Assembly (NCBI RefSeq): GCF_033100135.1
Contig: NZ_CP136920.1
Span: 2,475,001 to 2,539,000, forward strand
DNA from: Rubellicoccus peritrichatus
Lineage (GTDB): Bacteria; Verrucomicrobiota; Verrucomicrobiia; Opitutales; Cerasicoccaceae
Reading direction: 5' to 3'
DNA length: 64,000 nucleotides
This document shows, piece after piece, positions 55,312 to 64,000 of this stretch. Below the pieces are notes generated by a model that saw nothing but the letters and a program-made list of their open reading frames with translations, did no database searches and had not been told where the DNA came from. The position numbers were made by a program, and so were the translations under genes. Numbering within the stretch: position 1 is the stretch's first letter; each line of letters starts with the position of its first letter.

Positions 55312-55539
55312 GCCACAGAGGACACAGAGAGCTAGACTGTGTCTTCAAACCTACTTTTGCCGCATTCTCCTATAAAAGTTAGGATTTAAAACAGGAAGAT
55401 CGGAAAGAACGAAAAGCGAATCATAACTCTATAACCCTTCCCGCTCTTTCTGTTATGGTAGTCCATTTTTTAAATGGATACAGAATACTGAGGTTTCAAG
55501 ACACGGTCTAGCTCTCTGTGCCCTCTGTGACTCTGTGGC
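55312..55539. repeat. 228-bp palindromic element (CACAGAG family)
   Basis: Left arm 55312-55352 and right arm 55491-55539 are largely inverse over ~41 bp (GCCACAGAGGACACAGAGAG at the left tip); the right arm carries one additional 'ctctgtga'-type unit. The interior contains a smaller hairpin near 55461-55480 (TCCATTT...AAATGGA) and no ORF. Lies between panB and gpsA. Shares terminal motif with the elements at 12754 and 26490. Confidence 0.8.
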
Positions 55540-55599
55540 TAATATTTTTGAAAAGTTTGCGCGTGCCTTCGGCCGCTTTCGGCTTTTACGCTCCTGGCA

Positions 55600-56601
55600 A
55601 TGAATTTTGCTATACTCGGAGCTGGTGCCTGGGGAACTGCTGTTGCGGTTCATCTGGCACGGTTGGGCCATCGTGTTACCCTTGCACCCCGTCGGATTGA
55701 GCATGCGCTTGAGATTGCGTCAGCGCGTGAAAATAAGGATTACCTGCCTGGTTTTCCCTTGGACCAGAATATCCAGATTGGCTGCGAATTGTTGCCTGTT
55801 CTAATGGAGGCCGATGTTGCGATTTTAGCCTGCCCTTCCAATGGACTGAGGGATCTATGTCAGCGCATTTCCACAACACTGGATGACGTCTGGAATCTCG
55901 AAATGGTGATAACGCTTTGCAAGGGGCTTGAGCGTGATACGCTGTTGAAGCCAGCCCAGGTCGTGGCCGAGGTGTTGCCGGACATAACCTGCGGTGTGCT
56001 CTCCGGGCCAACCAACGCGGCCGAAGTCGCTGCGGGGAAACCCACTGCGATCGTGCTTGCGAGTGAGGCGGAAGAGGCGCTTTCAAGAGAGATCCAGCAT
56101 GCGATTAACGGACCGGCCTTACGCGTTTACCGTTCGGGGGATGTTTCCGGAGTGGAATTGGGTGGATGTTTGAAAAACATTTATGCGATAGGTGCCGGAA
56201 TATGCGATGGGCTTGGACTCGGTGACAACGCCAGAGCCGCGTTCCTGACACGTGCTCTGCACGAAATGGTGCGCCTGGGGAGCGCATTGGGTGGTCGTTC
56301 CGAAACTTTTTATGGACTCAGTGGCTTCGGTGACATGGTTGCGACATGTACAGGGTCGTGGAGTCGGAACCGTAGTTTTGGCGAAGCTTTTTCCAGTGGA
56401 CAATCCATTGAAAGTCTCCTCAGTGAGCGCAAGACAGTGGTCGAAGGTTATGCAGCGACGGATTGTTTCCACCGTATCGTCTCCCAGTCTGGTAAGGAAG
56501 CTCCTTTGCTAAACGAAATCCATGCCATGCTTTACTCTGGCAAGGACCCTAAAGTTGCCATTGGCGACCTGATGAATCGCGAATTGAAGACAGAGCACTG
56601 A
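55600..56601 (+). CDS. gpsA: Glycerol-3-phosphate dehydrogenase (NAD(P)+)
   Basis: 333 residues. Makes sn-glycerol-3-phosphate for phospholipids. The Rossmann N-terminus MNFAILGAGAWGTAVAVHLARLGH is diagnostic, with DVAILACPSNGLRDLC, VITLCKGLERDT, GVLSGPTNAAEVAAGKPT and VELGGCLKNIYAIGAGICDGLGLGDNARAAFLTRAL (catalytic Lys in CLKN). GLSGFGDMVATCTGSWSRNR is the C-terminal substrate region. Stand-alone gene downstream of the palindromic element. Confidence 0.95.
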   Translation: MNFAILGAGAWGTAVAVHLARLGHRVTLAPRRIEHALEIASARENKDYLPGFPLDQNIQIGCELLPVLMEADVAILACPSNGLRDLCQRISTTLDDVWNLEMVITLCKGLERDTLLKPAQVVAEVLPDITCGVLSGPTNAAEVAAGKPTAIVLASEAEEALSREIQHAINGPALRVYRSGDVSGVELGGCLKNIYAIGAGICDGLGLGDNARAAFLTRALHEMVRLGSALGGRSETFYGLSGFGDMVATCTGSWSRNRSFGEAFSSGQSIESLLSERKTVVEGYAATDCFHRIVSQSGKEAPLLNEIHAMLYSGKDPKVAIGDLMNRELKTEH

Positions 56602-56649
56602 TCAGCTAACTCATTACCTTTTCGACTTAGCAGGAATCTTGGTATCGTT

Positions 56650-57423
56650 TTACTTTGCCAGTCTTTTGCGCCACGTGCGCAGGCCAGCAGCTCCCAGTGC
56701 AAGGAGTCCGAGTCCAACTGCCATAGTTTCCGGCTCTGGGATGGCACCAGCCTCAATAGCCGTTCCAGGTGTGGTCTCGTAGGCCCACTCTGTTATACGA
56801 ACTGCAGGTTCATTGTCATCGGTTTTACCAACAATTTCGAAGCGTGCCCAGGCGTATTGCGCAGTTGGACCGTCGCCATTGAAGCGAAAACCAGCCAGAA
56901 GATGCACGGGATTGTCATAGCCGCGACCATCAATGCGAAAGTTGCCACCAACCGTGGTTTGTGCAGTTGTGACATTTGCACTGAGTGAAGTATTCGCAAG
57001 CCCATCAATAAGCAGTTTTCTAGTTCCCAACCCATTCCAAATGCGATCGGTAACCAAGTCCGGACCAATCAGCCTTTTGTTAACTGAGTTGACGCTGGTG
57101 TTGAGGAAATTCTGGACGTAGTTGATTACGGTAAAGGGAGTGACCGTAACGGTTGCGTTGTAACTTTGAACACCATTACCAGCCTGTAGCCCTTTAAAGC
57201 TGATTGTGCTGGATATGATACCGTTATCTGTTGCGAGCTGGAAGTCGAAGTTGCCGTCACCATCGATATCCCAGTTATAGGTTGCAGGGAGCGCGTCAGC
57301 CAGTGAAACGAAGGCGTCTGCGGGGGCAGTCACATGATCAATGGCAGCTTGTACGTTTTGTGCACTCAATACGACGACTGACCCCTTGCCGACTGTAAGA
57401 ATTCTCTTTTTAACCTTTTTCAT
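56650..57423 (-). CDS. PEP-CTERM protein (paralogue of the one at 46673)
   Basis: 257 residues. Export-like N-terminus (MKKVKKRILTVGKGSVVVLSAQNVQAA), a beta-rich body (YNWDIDGDGNFDFQLATDNG, IGPDLVTDRIWNG, GNFRIDGRGYDNPVHLLAGFRFN), then AWARFEIVG, ITEWAYETTPGTAIEAGAIPEPE and a closing helix with RTWRKRL. The order 'YAWA...EWAYE...AGAIPEPE...GLGLLALGAAGLR.WR' is shared with 46673-47374 and with the fragment at 63017. The AGTTACT motif precedes the ATG as in the paralogue. Function unknown. Confidence 0.86.
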   Translation of the reverse strand: MKKVKKRILTVGKGSVVVLSAQNVQAAIDHVTAPADAFVSLADALPATYNWDIDGDGNFDFQLATDNGIISSTISFKGLQAGNGVQSYNATVTVTPFTVINYVQNFLNTSVNSVNKRLIGPDLVTDRIWNGLGTRKLLIDGLANTSLSANVTTAQTTVGGNFRIDGRGYDNPVHLLAGFRFNGDGPTAQYAWARFEIVGKTDDNEPAVRITEWAYETTPGTAIEAGAIPEPETMAVGLGLLALGAAGLRTWRKRLAK

Positions 57424-57489
57424 AGTAGTAACTGTTGGATGAATGAGGAGTTCAGACTAATTGAGTAACACTCTCAAAACCAACAAAAA

Positions 57490-57518
57490 AACGCCTGCCG
57501 CATTGAGCGACAGGCGTT
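57490..57518 (-). terminator. Rho-independent terminator of fusA
   Basis: 11-bp stem with one G-T wobble (arms 57490-57500 and 57508-57518) and a 7-base loop; on the minus strand it is followed by a run of seven or more T. It lies ~30 bp after the fusA stop codon. Confidence 0.88.
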
Positions 57519-57548
57519 CGGAAAGTGAGATTTAAGTAGTGAAGATAC

Positions 57549-59633
<2,085 letters not shown>

Positions 59634-59783
59634 GATCTTACGTCTTTTGTATGTTGTCTGAAATTCCTACTATGGGAAGCGATGGAAGGAATAGTATTTT
59701 GAAAATTTAGCAACAACTAGTTTTAGGTGTCATAAATTTTGCTGTTTTGCAGTGCTGTGCGTATTCAAAGCCAGTTGAACATG

Positions 59784-60566
59784 CTAATTCCAGTTTCTCC
59801 TGATGTCCATGCGTTTACCTTTTTCGGTTAGCTCCGGGATCAATTGAGCTTCAGGCAAATTCTTCCAGTACTTCTTTGGCATCTCTGACTGCATGGCCTT
59901 TTCCTTCAGCCGTGCCGGATTGAATATGTTTCTGTAATAAGTTAGCCAGAGAGATTCTAAATCATCGCTATCTGGTGCCATTTTCTTATCAACGCCCTGT
60001 GTCATTACCAGTTCACGTTTGTCCCAATGAGCGCATGCGTCTGGTGTTAATATAGACCAACTCATCGTTGCAAAGCGCTTAATGAAGAAGGGCGCCATAC
60101 GTTTTACGATAAGGTGCTCAGGTTCAAACCATGCGGCATAATTTTCCGTGTCCTCCTTCCCGTCGTCGATTTCTCGGAATCTAACAAAAGCTTTCATTTT
60201 ATGGCAGTCCCTGTGGATAGCCTTTATCATTTGGTTGCACTGAACGACATCTGTATCCAGACCGACTTTAAGTAACTTTGGCTTTCCGTGAGTCAGCTTC
60301 CAGAGGATGCGATACAGCATGGACCATTTTCTATTGTCCCGATGGCAGGAGACATCTTTTGCCATTGCAAGAAATTCGGCCGGCACCTTGTGGCGATTGC
60401 CATTTGCACTTTGATGATCGAGTTCGGGGGCTTCCTGAGCAAAATCCAGGCTTAACTCAGATGCGGGTGCCCAGTTGACATTTACCGGATCTATTTCCTG
60501 CTTTAATAGCTGCCTCGCTGTTTGACGCCATGCTTCTAAGGTTTCTGGCAGGGTAACAGTTTTCAT
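59784..60566 (-). CDS. Putative DNA-repair partner protein (TIGR03915/DUF4130 type)
   Basis: 260 residues. Matches the uracil-DNA-glycosylase-like family that accompanies a radical-SAM protein (TIGR03915). The N-terminus VTLPETLEAWRQTARQLLKQEIDPVNVNW, the centre HRDNRKWSMLYRILWKL and FVRFREIDDGKEDTENYAAWFEPEHLIVKRMAPFFIKRFA, and a tail with LWLTYYRNIFNPARLKEKAMQSEMPKKYWKNLPEA are characteristic. It is translationally coupled to the radical-SAM gene (ATGA overlap of 4 bp), as usual for this pair. Reaction not established; a role in DNA damage processing is inferred. Confidence 0.9.
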   Translation of the reverse strand: MKTVTLPETLEAWRQTARQLLKQEIDPVNVNWAPASELSLDFAQEAPELDHQSANGNRHKVPAEFLAMAKDVSCHRDNRKWSMLYRILWKLTHGKPKLLKVGLDTDVVQCNQMIKAIHRDCHKMKAFVRFREIDDGKEDTENYAAWFEPEHLIVKRMAPFFIKRFATMSWSILTPDACAHWDKRELVMTQGVDKKMAPDSDDLESLWLTYYRNIFNPARLKEKAMQSEMPKKYWKNLPEAQLIPELTEKGKRMDIRRNWN

Positions 60567-61822
60567 AATTCTCCGGTAATGGGGCTAAGGCCAGGATCAA
60601 AGAGTTGAAGCTGCTCTGTTTCCGGCCTGATGTTTTGTAAACGATCAAGACTGTATGTTGATGGTTTGTAATCCAGCAGGCAGATAAAGGGCATTACTTT
60701 CTTCAGGGAAATACGCAGTTTGGAAAGGTCTTTAAGGCATAGTTTGTGCCATTTTCTGATTTTCAGGATACGATTGATACTGCGGACTCCCAGCCCGGGG
60801 ACGCGTAGTAGTGTTTCGCGCGGAGCTGTATTCAAATCTACGGGAAATGTGTCGATATTGAGTAGTGCCCAGCTTGTCTTGGGATCATGCTTTAGATTCA
60901 GGTTAGGATTCTGTTTGCTCACAATCTCATCAACGTTGAATCCATAAAACCGAACCAGCCAATCGGCTTGGTAAAGCCGGTGTTCCCTGAGCAGGGGAGG
61001 GGCAGACGGGGGCAATTTTTGAGATGGATCAGGAATCGGGCTGAAGGCAGAATAATAAACTCTCCTAAGTCCATAGCTGCGATACAACTGACTCGCAGTG
61101 GAAAGCACATTGGAATCGGTCGAGTCATCGGCCCCTACGATCATCTGTGTGCTTTGGCCGGCTGGCGCGAAATGTGGAACTTTTGAGTGATGGTTGGATT
61201 TTTTAGCAGCTTTATATTCGGATTCCTTTTCGTGAATTCTTTGCATGCTGGCTTTGATTCCAAGGCCGTCTTTTTCAGGTGCGAGCTTTGTCAGGCTGCT
61301 TTTTTTGGGCAGCTCGATATTAATGCTTAATCGGTCCGCCCATTGACCGGCTTTTGCGATTAATTCACGAGAGGCTTCGGGGATCGTTTTCAAATGAATG
61401 TAGCCACGAAAGTCGTGCTCTTCACGAAGCTTTTGAGCAACCTCAATGACGCATTCCATGGTGTAGTCAGGATTCCTGATGATTCCCGAACTCAGAAAAA
61501 GACCTTCGATATAATTCCGCTTATAAAAATTGATGGTTAGTTCGACGATTTCGTTCGGTTTGAGGCGAGCGCGTGGTGTGTTGCTGGACTTGCGATTGAT
61601 GCAATACAAGCAGTCATACATGCAGTAGTTGGTCATCAGGATCTTAAGCAGAGAAACACAACGACCATCCGGGGTATAGCTATGGCAAATACCTATGCCT
61701 CCTCTTGAGCCAATACCTTTGCCATTGAGGGAGTCTTGCTTCCTTGTGCCGCTACTGGCACAGGATGCGTCGTATTTGGCGGCATCAGACAGGATTGCTA
61801 ATTTCTTTTCAATTGAATGCAC
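60563..61822 (-). CDS. Putative DNA modification/repair radical SAM protein (TIGR03916 type)
   Basis: 419 residues. The iron-sulphur motif CxxxCxxC is Cys67, Cys71 and Cys74 (NYCMYDCLYCINRKSS), with GLFLSSGIIRNPDYTMECVI and FRGYIHLKTIPEASRELI in the barrel. A helix-hairpin-helix DNA-binding segment lies at about 335-362 (LNTAPRETLLRVPGLGVRSINRILKIRK), which fits action on DNA. The partner gene follows with a 4-bp overlap. The ATG lies inside an 18-bp palindrome that may be an operator. Chemistry not known. Confidence 0.92.
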   Translation of the reverse strand: MHSIEKKLAILSDAAKYDASCASSGTRKQDSLNGKGIGSRGGIGICHSYTPDGRCVSLLKILMTNYCMYDCLYCINRKSSNTPRARLKPNEIVELTINFYKRNYIEGLFLSSGIIRNPDYTMECVIEVAQKLREEHDFRGYIHLKTIPEASRELIAKAGQWADRLSINIELPKKSSLTKLAPEKDGLGIKASMQRIHEKESEYKAAKKSNHHSKVPHFAPAGQSTQMIVGADDSTDSNVLSTASQLYRSYGLRRVYYSAFSPIPDPSQKLPPSAPPLLREHRLYQADWLVRFYGFNVDEIVSKQNPNLNLKHDPKTSWALLNIDTFPVDLNTAPRETLLRVPGLGVRSINRILKIRKWHKLCLKDLSKLRISLKKVMPFICLLDYKPSTYSLDRLQNIRPETEQLQLFDPGLSPITGEL

Positions 61823-61837
61823 ATGTATTTACATGTG
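61820..61837. promoter_or_regulatory. 18-bp palindrome over the radical-SAM start codon
   Basis: CACATGTA, TT, TACATGTG: a perfect palindrome (8-bp arms, 2-bp centre) covering the start codon at 61820-61822 and the bases just upstream. A second short inverse pair, GTGAA...TTCAC, overlaps at 61835-61850. A candidate repressor site for the repair operon; it does not match the TGTTC-N4-GAACA form I know for verrucomicrobial LexA. Confidence 0.45.
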
Positions 61838-61928
61838 AATTATTGTTCACTTATTCAAGTCCAAAAACACCATAAGTATTTCGGTTGAGTATCTTTTGTG
61901 GCTTCCTCGAAAAGCTTCCTATCGGGGG

Positions 61929-62963
61929 TCAACGAGAGAATGAAATTGGAACGGCCAGGCTGGTTAAAGCAACGGCTATAATTAACAAGGCGAACGTTCC
62001 AAGGATAATGCCGTAGATCTGGGCAGTCGGAAGCGACTTTGCCTGGTGGCCTGAGTGAGCGCCATGTGACACCATTTCTCCATGGCTGCCATGCTTATGT
62101 TCAGCGTGTGCATGATCGCGCGTCGGCATATCCTCATGCTCGTGCATGTGCCCGTTTTCGTCATGCTTCATGTGCTCATCTTCTTGCTGATGCATCTCCA
62201 TGTGCATCTGTTGATGTTTGTCATGCTCATGTCCTTGATGCTGATGTTCTCCGCCGTGAGCCGTCTGATGATCGCCCTTGGGCATTGCAGACATCATACC
62301 GTGTTTGAGTCCACGCCGGACCATCCAGGAATTAATCGGGTAGGCGGTGGCCATTCCAACAATCGTTGCCATCGACATTAGAAACCAGAACTCTGCGTTG
62401 TAAGGGCTGTCGGCATTAGGGATGATCAATTTGAGCAAAAGCATGCTTGGGAACATGCCTAGCATGACCATATTCATGGAGACGGTTTCAGCAAAAAAGG
62501 TTTTCCGCACAGCCAGCCAGTAATCGCCCTGGAACATTTTAATCATGAATAGCGCCTGGAACACAAATAAACCGACCACAAAGGCGGCCAGGTATTCGAT
62601 GACTAAATCAATGCCATTGGGTAAACCAAAATGATAAACGACGGCTGCGGCGATGATGATGCCGGTAGCATCTCCAGCTACGCAATGCAGGAGGGAACCG
62701 GTCGCCTGTCTCCAGTGGTCACGAATGAATACATCATGAGCAATTCCCTTGGGCTGACGGCAAGATTTCCAGAACAAGGCGAAGCCAATCGGCCCGGTGT
62801 AGGCGACTACCAAAATCCAGGCGACCTTCATCACAGTCCCAGTCGGTGTATGGGTTGTCAGATCCCAAATCAGGACAATCAGTGATAGCGCAACCAGTGT
62901 AAACCACAGGTAAATGAGTAGGTCCATTAGCCCGAAGTATCCAAACTCACGGCTTACTGACAA
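61929..62963 (-). CDS. DUF4396 membrane protein with His-rich segment
   Basis: 344 residues. About five N-terminal membrane helices (LIYLWFTLVALSLIVLIWDL, VAWILVVAYTGPIGFALFWKSC, TGSLLHCVAGDATGIIIAAAVVYHF, AAFVVGLFVFQALFMIKMF, MVMLGMFPSMLLLKLII), then MATIVGMATAYPINSWMVRRGLKHGMM, typical of DUF4396. Between about 225 and 310 there is a striking His/Met/Asp/Glu-rich cytoplasmic or periplasmic segment (HQHQGHEHDKHQQMHMEMHQQ and more), then a last helix (IILGTFALLIIAVALTSLAV). Likely binds metal such as copper or nickel; this is inferred. Stand-alone gene. Confidence 0.85.
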   Translation of the reverse strand: MSVSREFGYFGLMDLLIYLWFTLVALSLIVLIWDLTTHTPTGTVMKVAWILVVAYTGPIGFALFWKSCRQPKGIAHDVFIRDHWRQATGSLLHCVAGDATGIIIAAAVVYHFGLPNGIDLVIEYLAAFVVGLFVFQALFMIKMFQGDYWLAVRKTFFAETVSMNMVMLGMFPSMLLLKLIIPNADSPYNAEFWFLMSMATIVGMATAYPINSWMVRRGLKHGMMSAMPKGDHQTAHGGEHQHQGHEHDKHQQMHMEMHQQEDEHMKHDENGHMHEHEDMPTRDHAHAEHKHGSHGEMVSHGAHSGHQAKSLPTAQIYGIILGTFALLIIAVALTSLAVPISFSR

Positions 62964-63016
62964 ACACTTTTATCCTGATGCTTTTCTCCTTACATAGGAG
63001 CATCGCACTACGCTAT

Positions 63017-63163
63017 TTATGCAGCCCTGTTCCTGTGCCAGCGACGAATCTCGGCGGCACCGAGGGCGAGGACACTCAGGCCAGTGGCGACGGTAGCAGG
63101 TTCGGGGATGGCGCCAGCGGGAATTGGACTGCCGTCCATTTGGTAAGCCCATTCGAAGATGGT
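63017..63163 (-). pseudogene. C-terminal fragment of a PEP-CTERM gene
   Basis: Read on the minus strand, 48 codons follow an in-frame TAA (63164-63166) and end in TAA (63017-63019). They encode IFEWAYQMDG, AGAIPEPATVATGLSVLALG and RRWHRNRAA, closely similar to the C-terminus of the paralogues at 46673 and 56650. The rest of the gene is missing: the DNA beyond is a plus-strand dihydrofolate-reductase-like fragment. No start codon precedes it, so it is a truncated remnant. Confidence 0.85.
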
Positions 63164-63437
63164 TTACGTATTGAGCCAGAGTATGGAATCACTTCCGCGA
63201 GAAATGGCTTTCAAGGCTGAAATTGTAAAAGGCAGCCTGAATGATGTCATTTCAGAGTTGAGGGCAAGGGGCGTCGAAAATTTGTATGTGGATGGCGGAA
63301 AGGTGATTCAGAGCTTCCTTAGGGAAGACCTGATCGATGAAATGATAATCACCCGTGTGCCTGTGCTTCTAGGAGATGGAATCCCACTCTTTGGAAAAAT
63401 GGATGCAATGAAGCAATTTACCCGCCAGAAGACGTAG
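63159..63437 (+). pseudogene. C-terminal fragment of a dihydrofolate reductase/RibD-C family gene
   Basis: 92 codons. From VYVLSQS on, the sequence matches the second half of YyaP-like DHFR-family proteins (AEIVKGSLNDVISELRARG, NLYVDGGKVIQSFLREDLIDEMIITRVPVLLGDGIPLFGKMDA). The N-terminal half is missing and the end MKQFTRQKT is shorter than normal, so both ends appear lost. It abuts the PEP-CTERM fragment head to head near 63160, showing a recombination junction. Confidence 0.8.
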
Positions 63438-63602
63438 ATTGCTCAAAACTACCTGGTCAAGAGTTCCTATTTGAGGGATGGGCGTTAGCTTTTTCCGTAG
63501 GGTGGTTTTTTAATTTTTTAAATTGTTTTGAATGTGTAAAAAGTGAGATTGTAACAATAGTTAGCTTGCGTGTGTTTGCGTGTAAGATTGTATATGTGAG
63601 TA

Positions 63603-64000
63603 ATGATTACAAATACAGCAATCTCTCGCCAACAATATACATTATCAACCGGGACGGATGCCTTGTTGTTCAACTTTTATACGTTGGATGCAACACACCT
63701 TAAGGTATGGAAGTCGCCAGCCAGCGGCAGTGTGCCATCCTTACTTGTCCTTAATACTGACTACGTCGTAAGTGGCACGCAGGATGAAGCAGGGAATGTA
63801 ACTGTCACCATGATTGGTCAGACTGTGGGTGATGTTATTACAATTCTACGGGTGCCGACTATGGATCAGCTTCTTGAGCTCGTTTCGGGTGGCCAGTTTC
63901 ATGAGGAGAGTGTTGAGGAGGGTTTGGATAAAGTCACGATGATTTGTTTTGCGCTTTTAGAACAAATAAATCGTGCAATCAAATATCCGCCAACTGAAGT
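63603..64000 (+). CDS. Phage tail-fibre-like protein (partial, runs off the window)
   Basis: The first 132 residues, open to the edge, start at ATG 63603 (MITNTAISRQQYTLS). The pattern of a short beta strand opening, LLFNFYTLDATHLKVWK, LNTDYVVSGTQDEAGNVTVTM, GDVITILRVPTMDQLLELVSGGQFHEESVEEGLDKVTMICFALLEQINRAI is characteristic of T7-like tail-fibre N-terminal domains that attach fibre to virion. No bacterial surface tag is seen. Suggests a prophage, phage-derived tailocin or horizontally acquired cassette starting near 63.5 kb. The preceding ~165 bp are AT-rich. Confidence 0.8.
   Translation, partial: MITNTAISRQQYTLSTGTDALLFNFYTLDATHLKVWKSPASGSVPSLLVLNTDYVVSGTQDEAGNVTVTMIGQTVGDVITILRVPTMDQLLELVSGGQFHEESVEEGLDKVTMICFALLEQINRAIKYPPTE

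Overview
The window looks like a chromosomal segment of a member of the Verrucomicrobiota, most likely class Opitutia (Opitutae) near Puniceicoccales. This is inferred from gene content, not from a marker tree. The clues are four intact genes and one gene fragment ending in PEP-CTERM sorting tails (PEP motif, hydrophobic helix, Arg cluster), a secreted protein with an aromatic-rich C-terminal domain of a type seen in Opitutia, cytochrome c biogenesis System II (ResB/CcsA), weak Shine-Dalgarno use and AT-rich leaders. No rRNA, tRNA, CRISPR array or intact transposase was seen.

Layout. 1-12 kb: carbohydrate-use cluster with GH38 alpha-mannosidase, PEP-CTERM protein, GntR/LacI-type regulator, Gfo/Idh/MocA oxidoreductase, AraC regulator, kelch-sodium/solute symporter fusion and GH2 glycosidase. 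12-21 kb: RluA-type pseudouridine synthase, a 1234-residue secreted protein, holA, an operon of RimK-TrkA_C, aspartoacylase-like enzyme and RimB-like protease, and an FGE-fold PEP-CTERM protein. 22-31 kb: RND pump and adaptor, divergent from a TolC-type protein carrying a periplasmic-binding-protein-like domain, then glutamate decarboxylase. 31-42 kb: dnaE, RDD protein, Bax-inhibitor-1 protein, malic enzyme, PAS/GAF histidine kinase and recN. 42-46.5 kb: five-gene minus-strand run centred on resB-ccsA. 46.5-62 kb: housekeeping genes (thiL, pyrR-pyrB-pyrC, panB, gpsA, fusA) with an MFS transporter, CPBP protease, two paralogous PEP-CTERM genes and a radical-SAM/partner DNA-repair pair. 62-64 kb: DUF4396 protein, a scar where two gene fragments meet head to head, and the start of a phage tail-fibre-like gene that runs off the end.

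Intergenic regions hold several palindromic elements without ORFs. Three share a CACAGAG-type terminal motif, one is a 145-bp near-perfect palindrome that supplies the stop codon of the CPBP protease gene, and one abuts the panB start codon. The most notable observations are the RimK-TrkA_C operon, the PBP-like/TolC fusion, the terminal phage-like gene, the chimeric scar at about 63.16 kb, and the pseudouridine synthase with no standard start codon.
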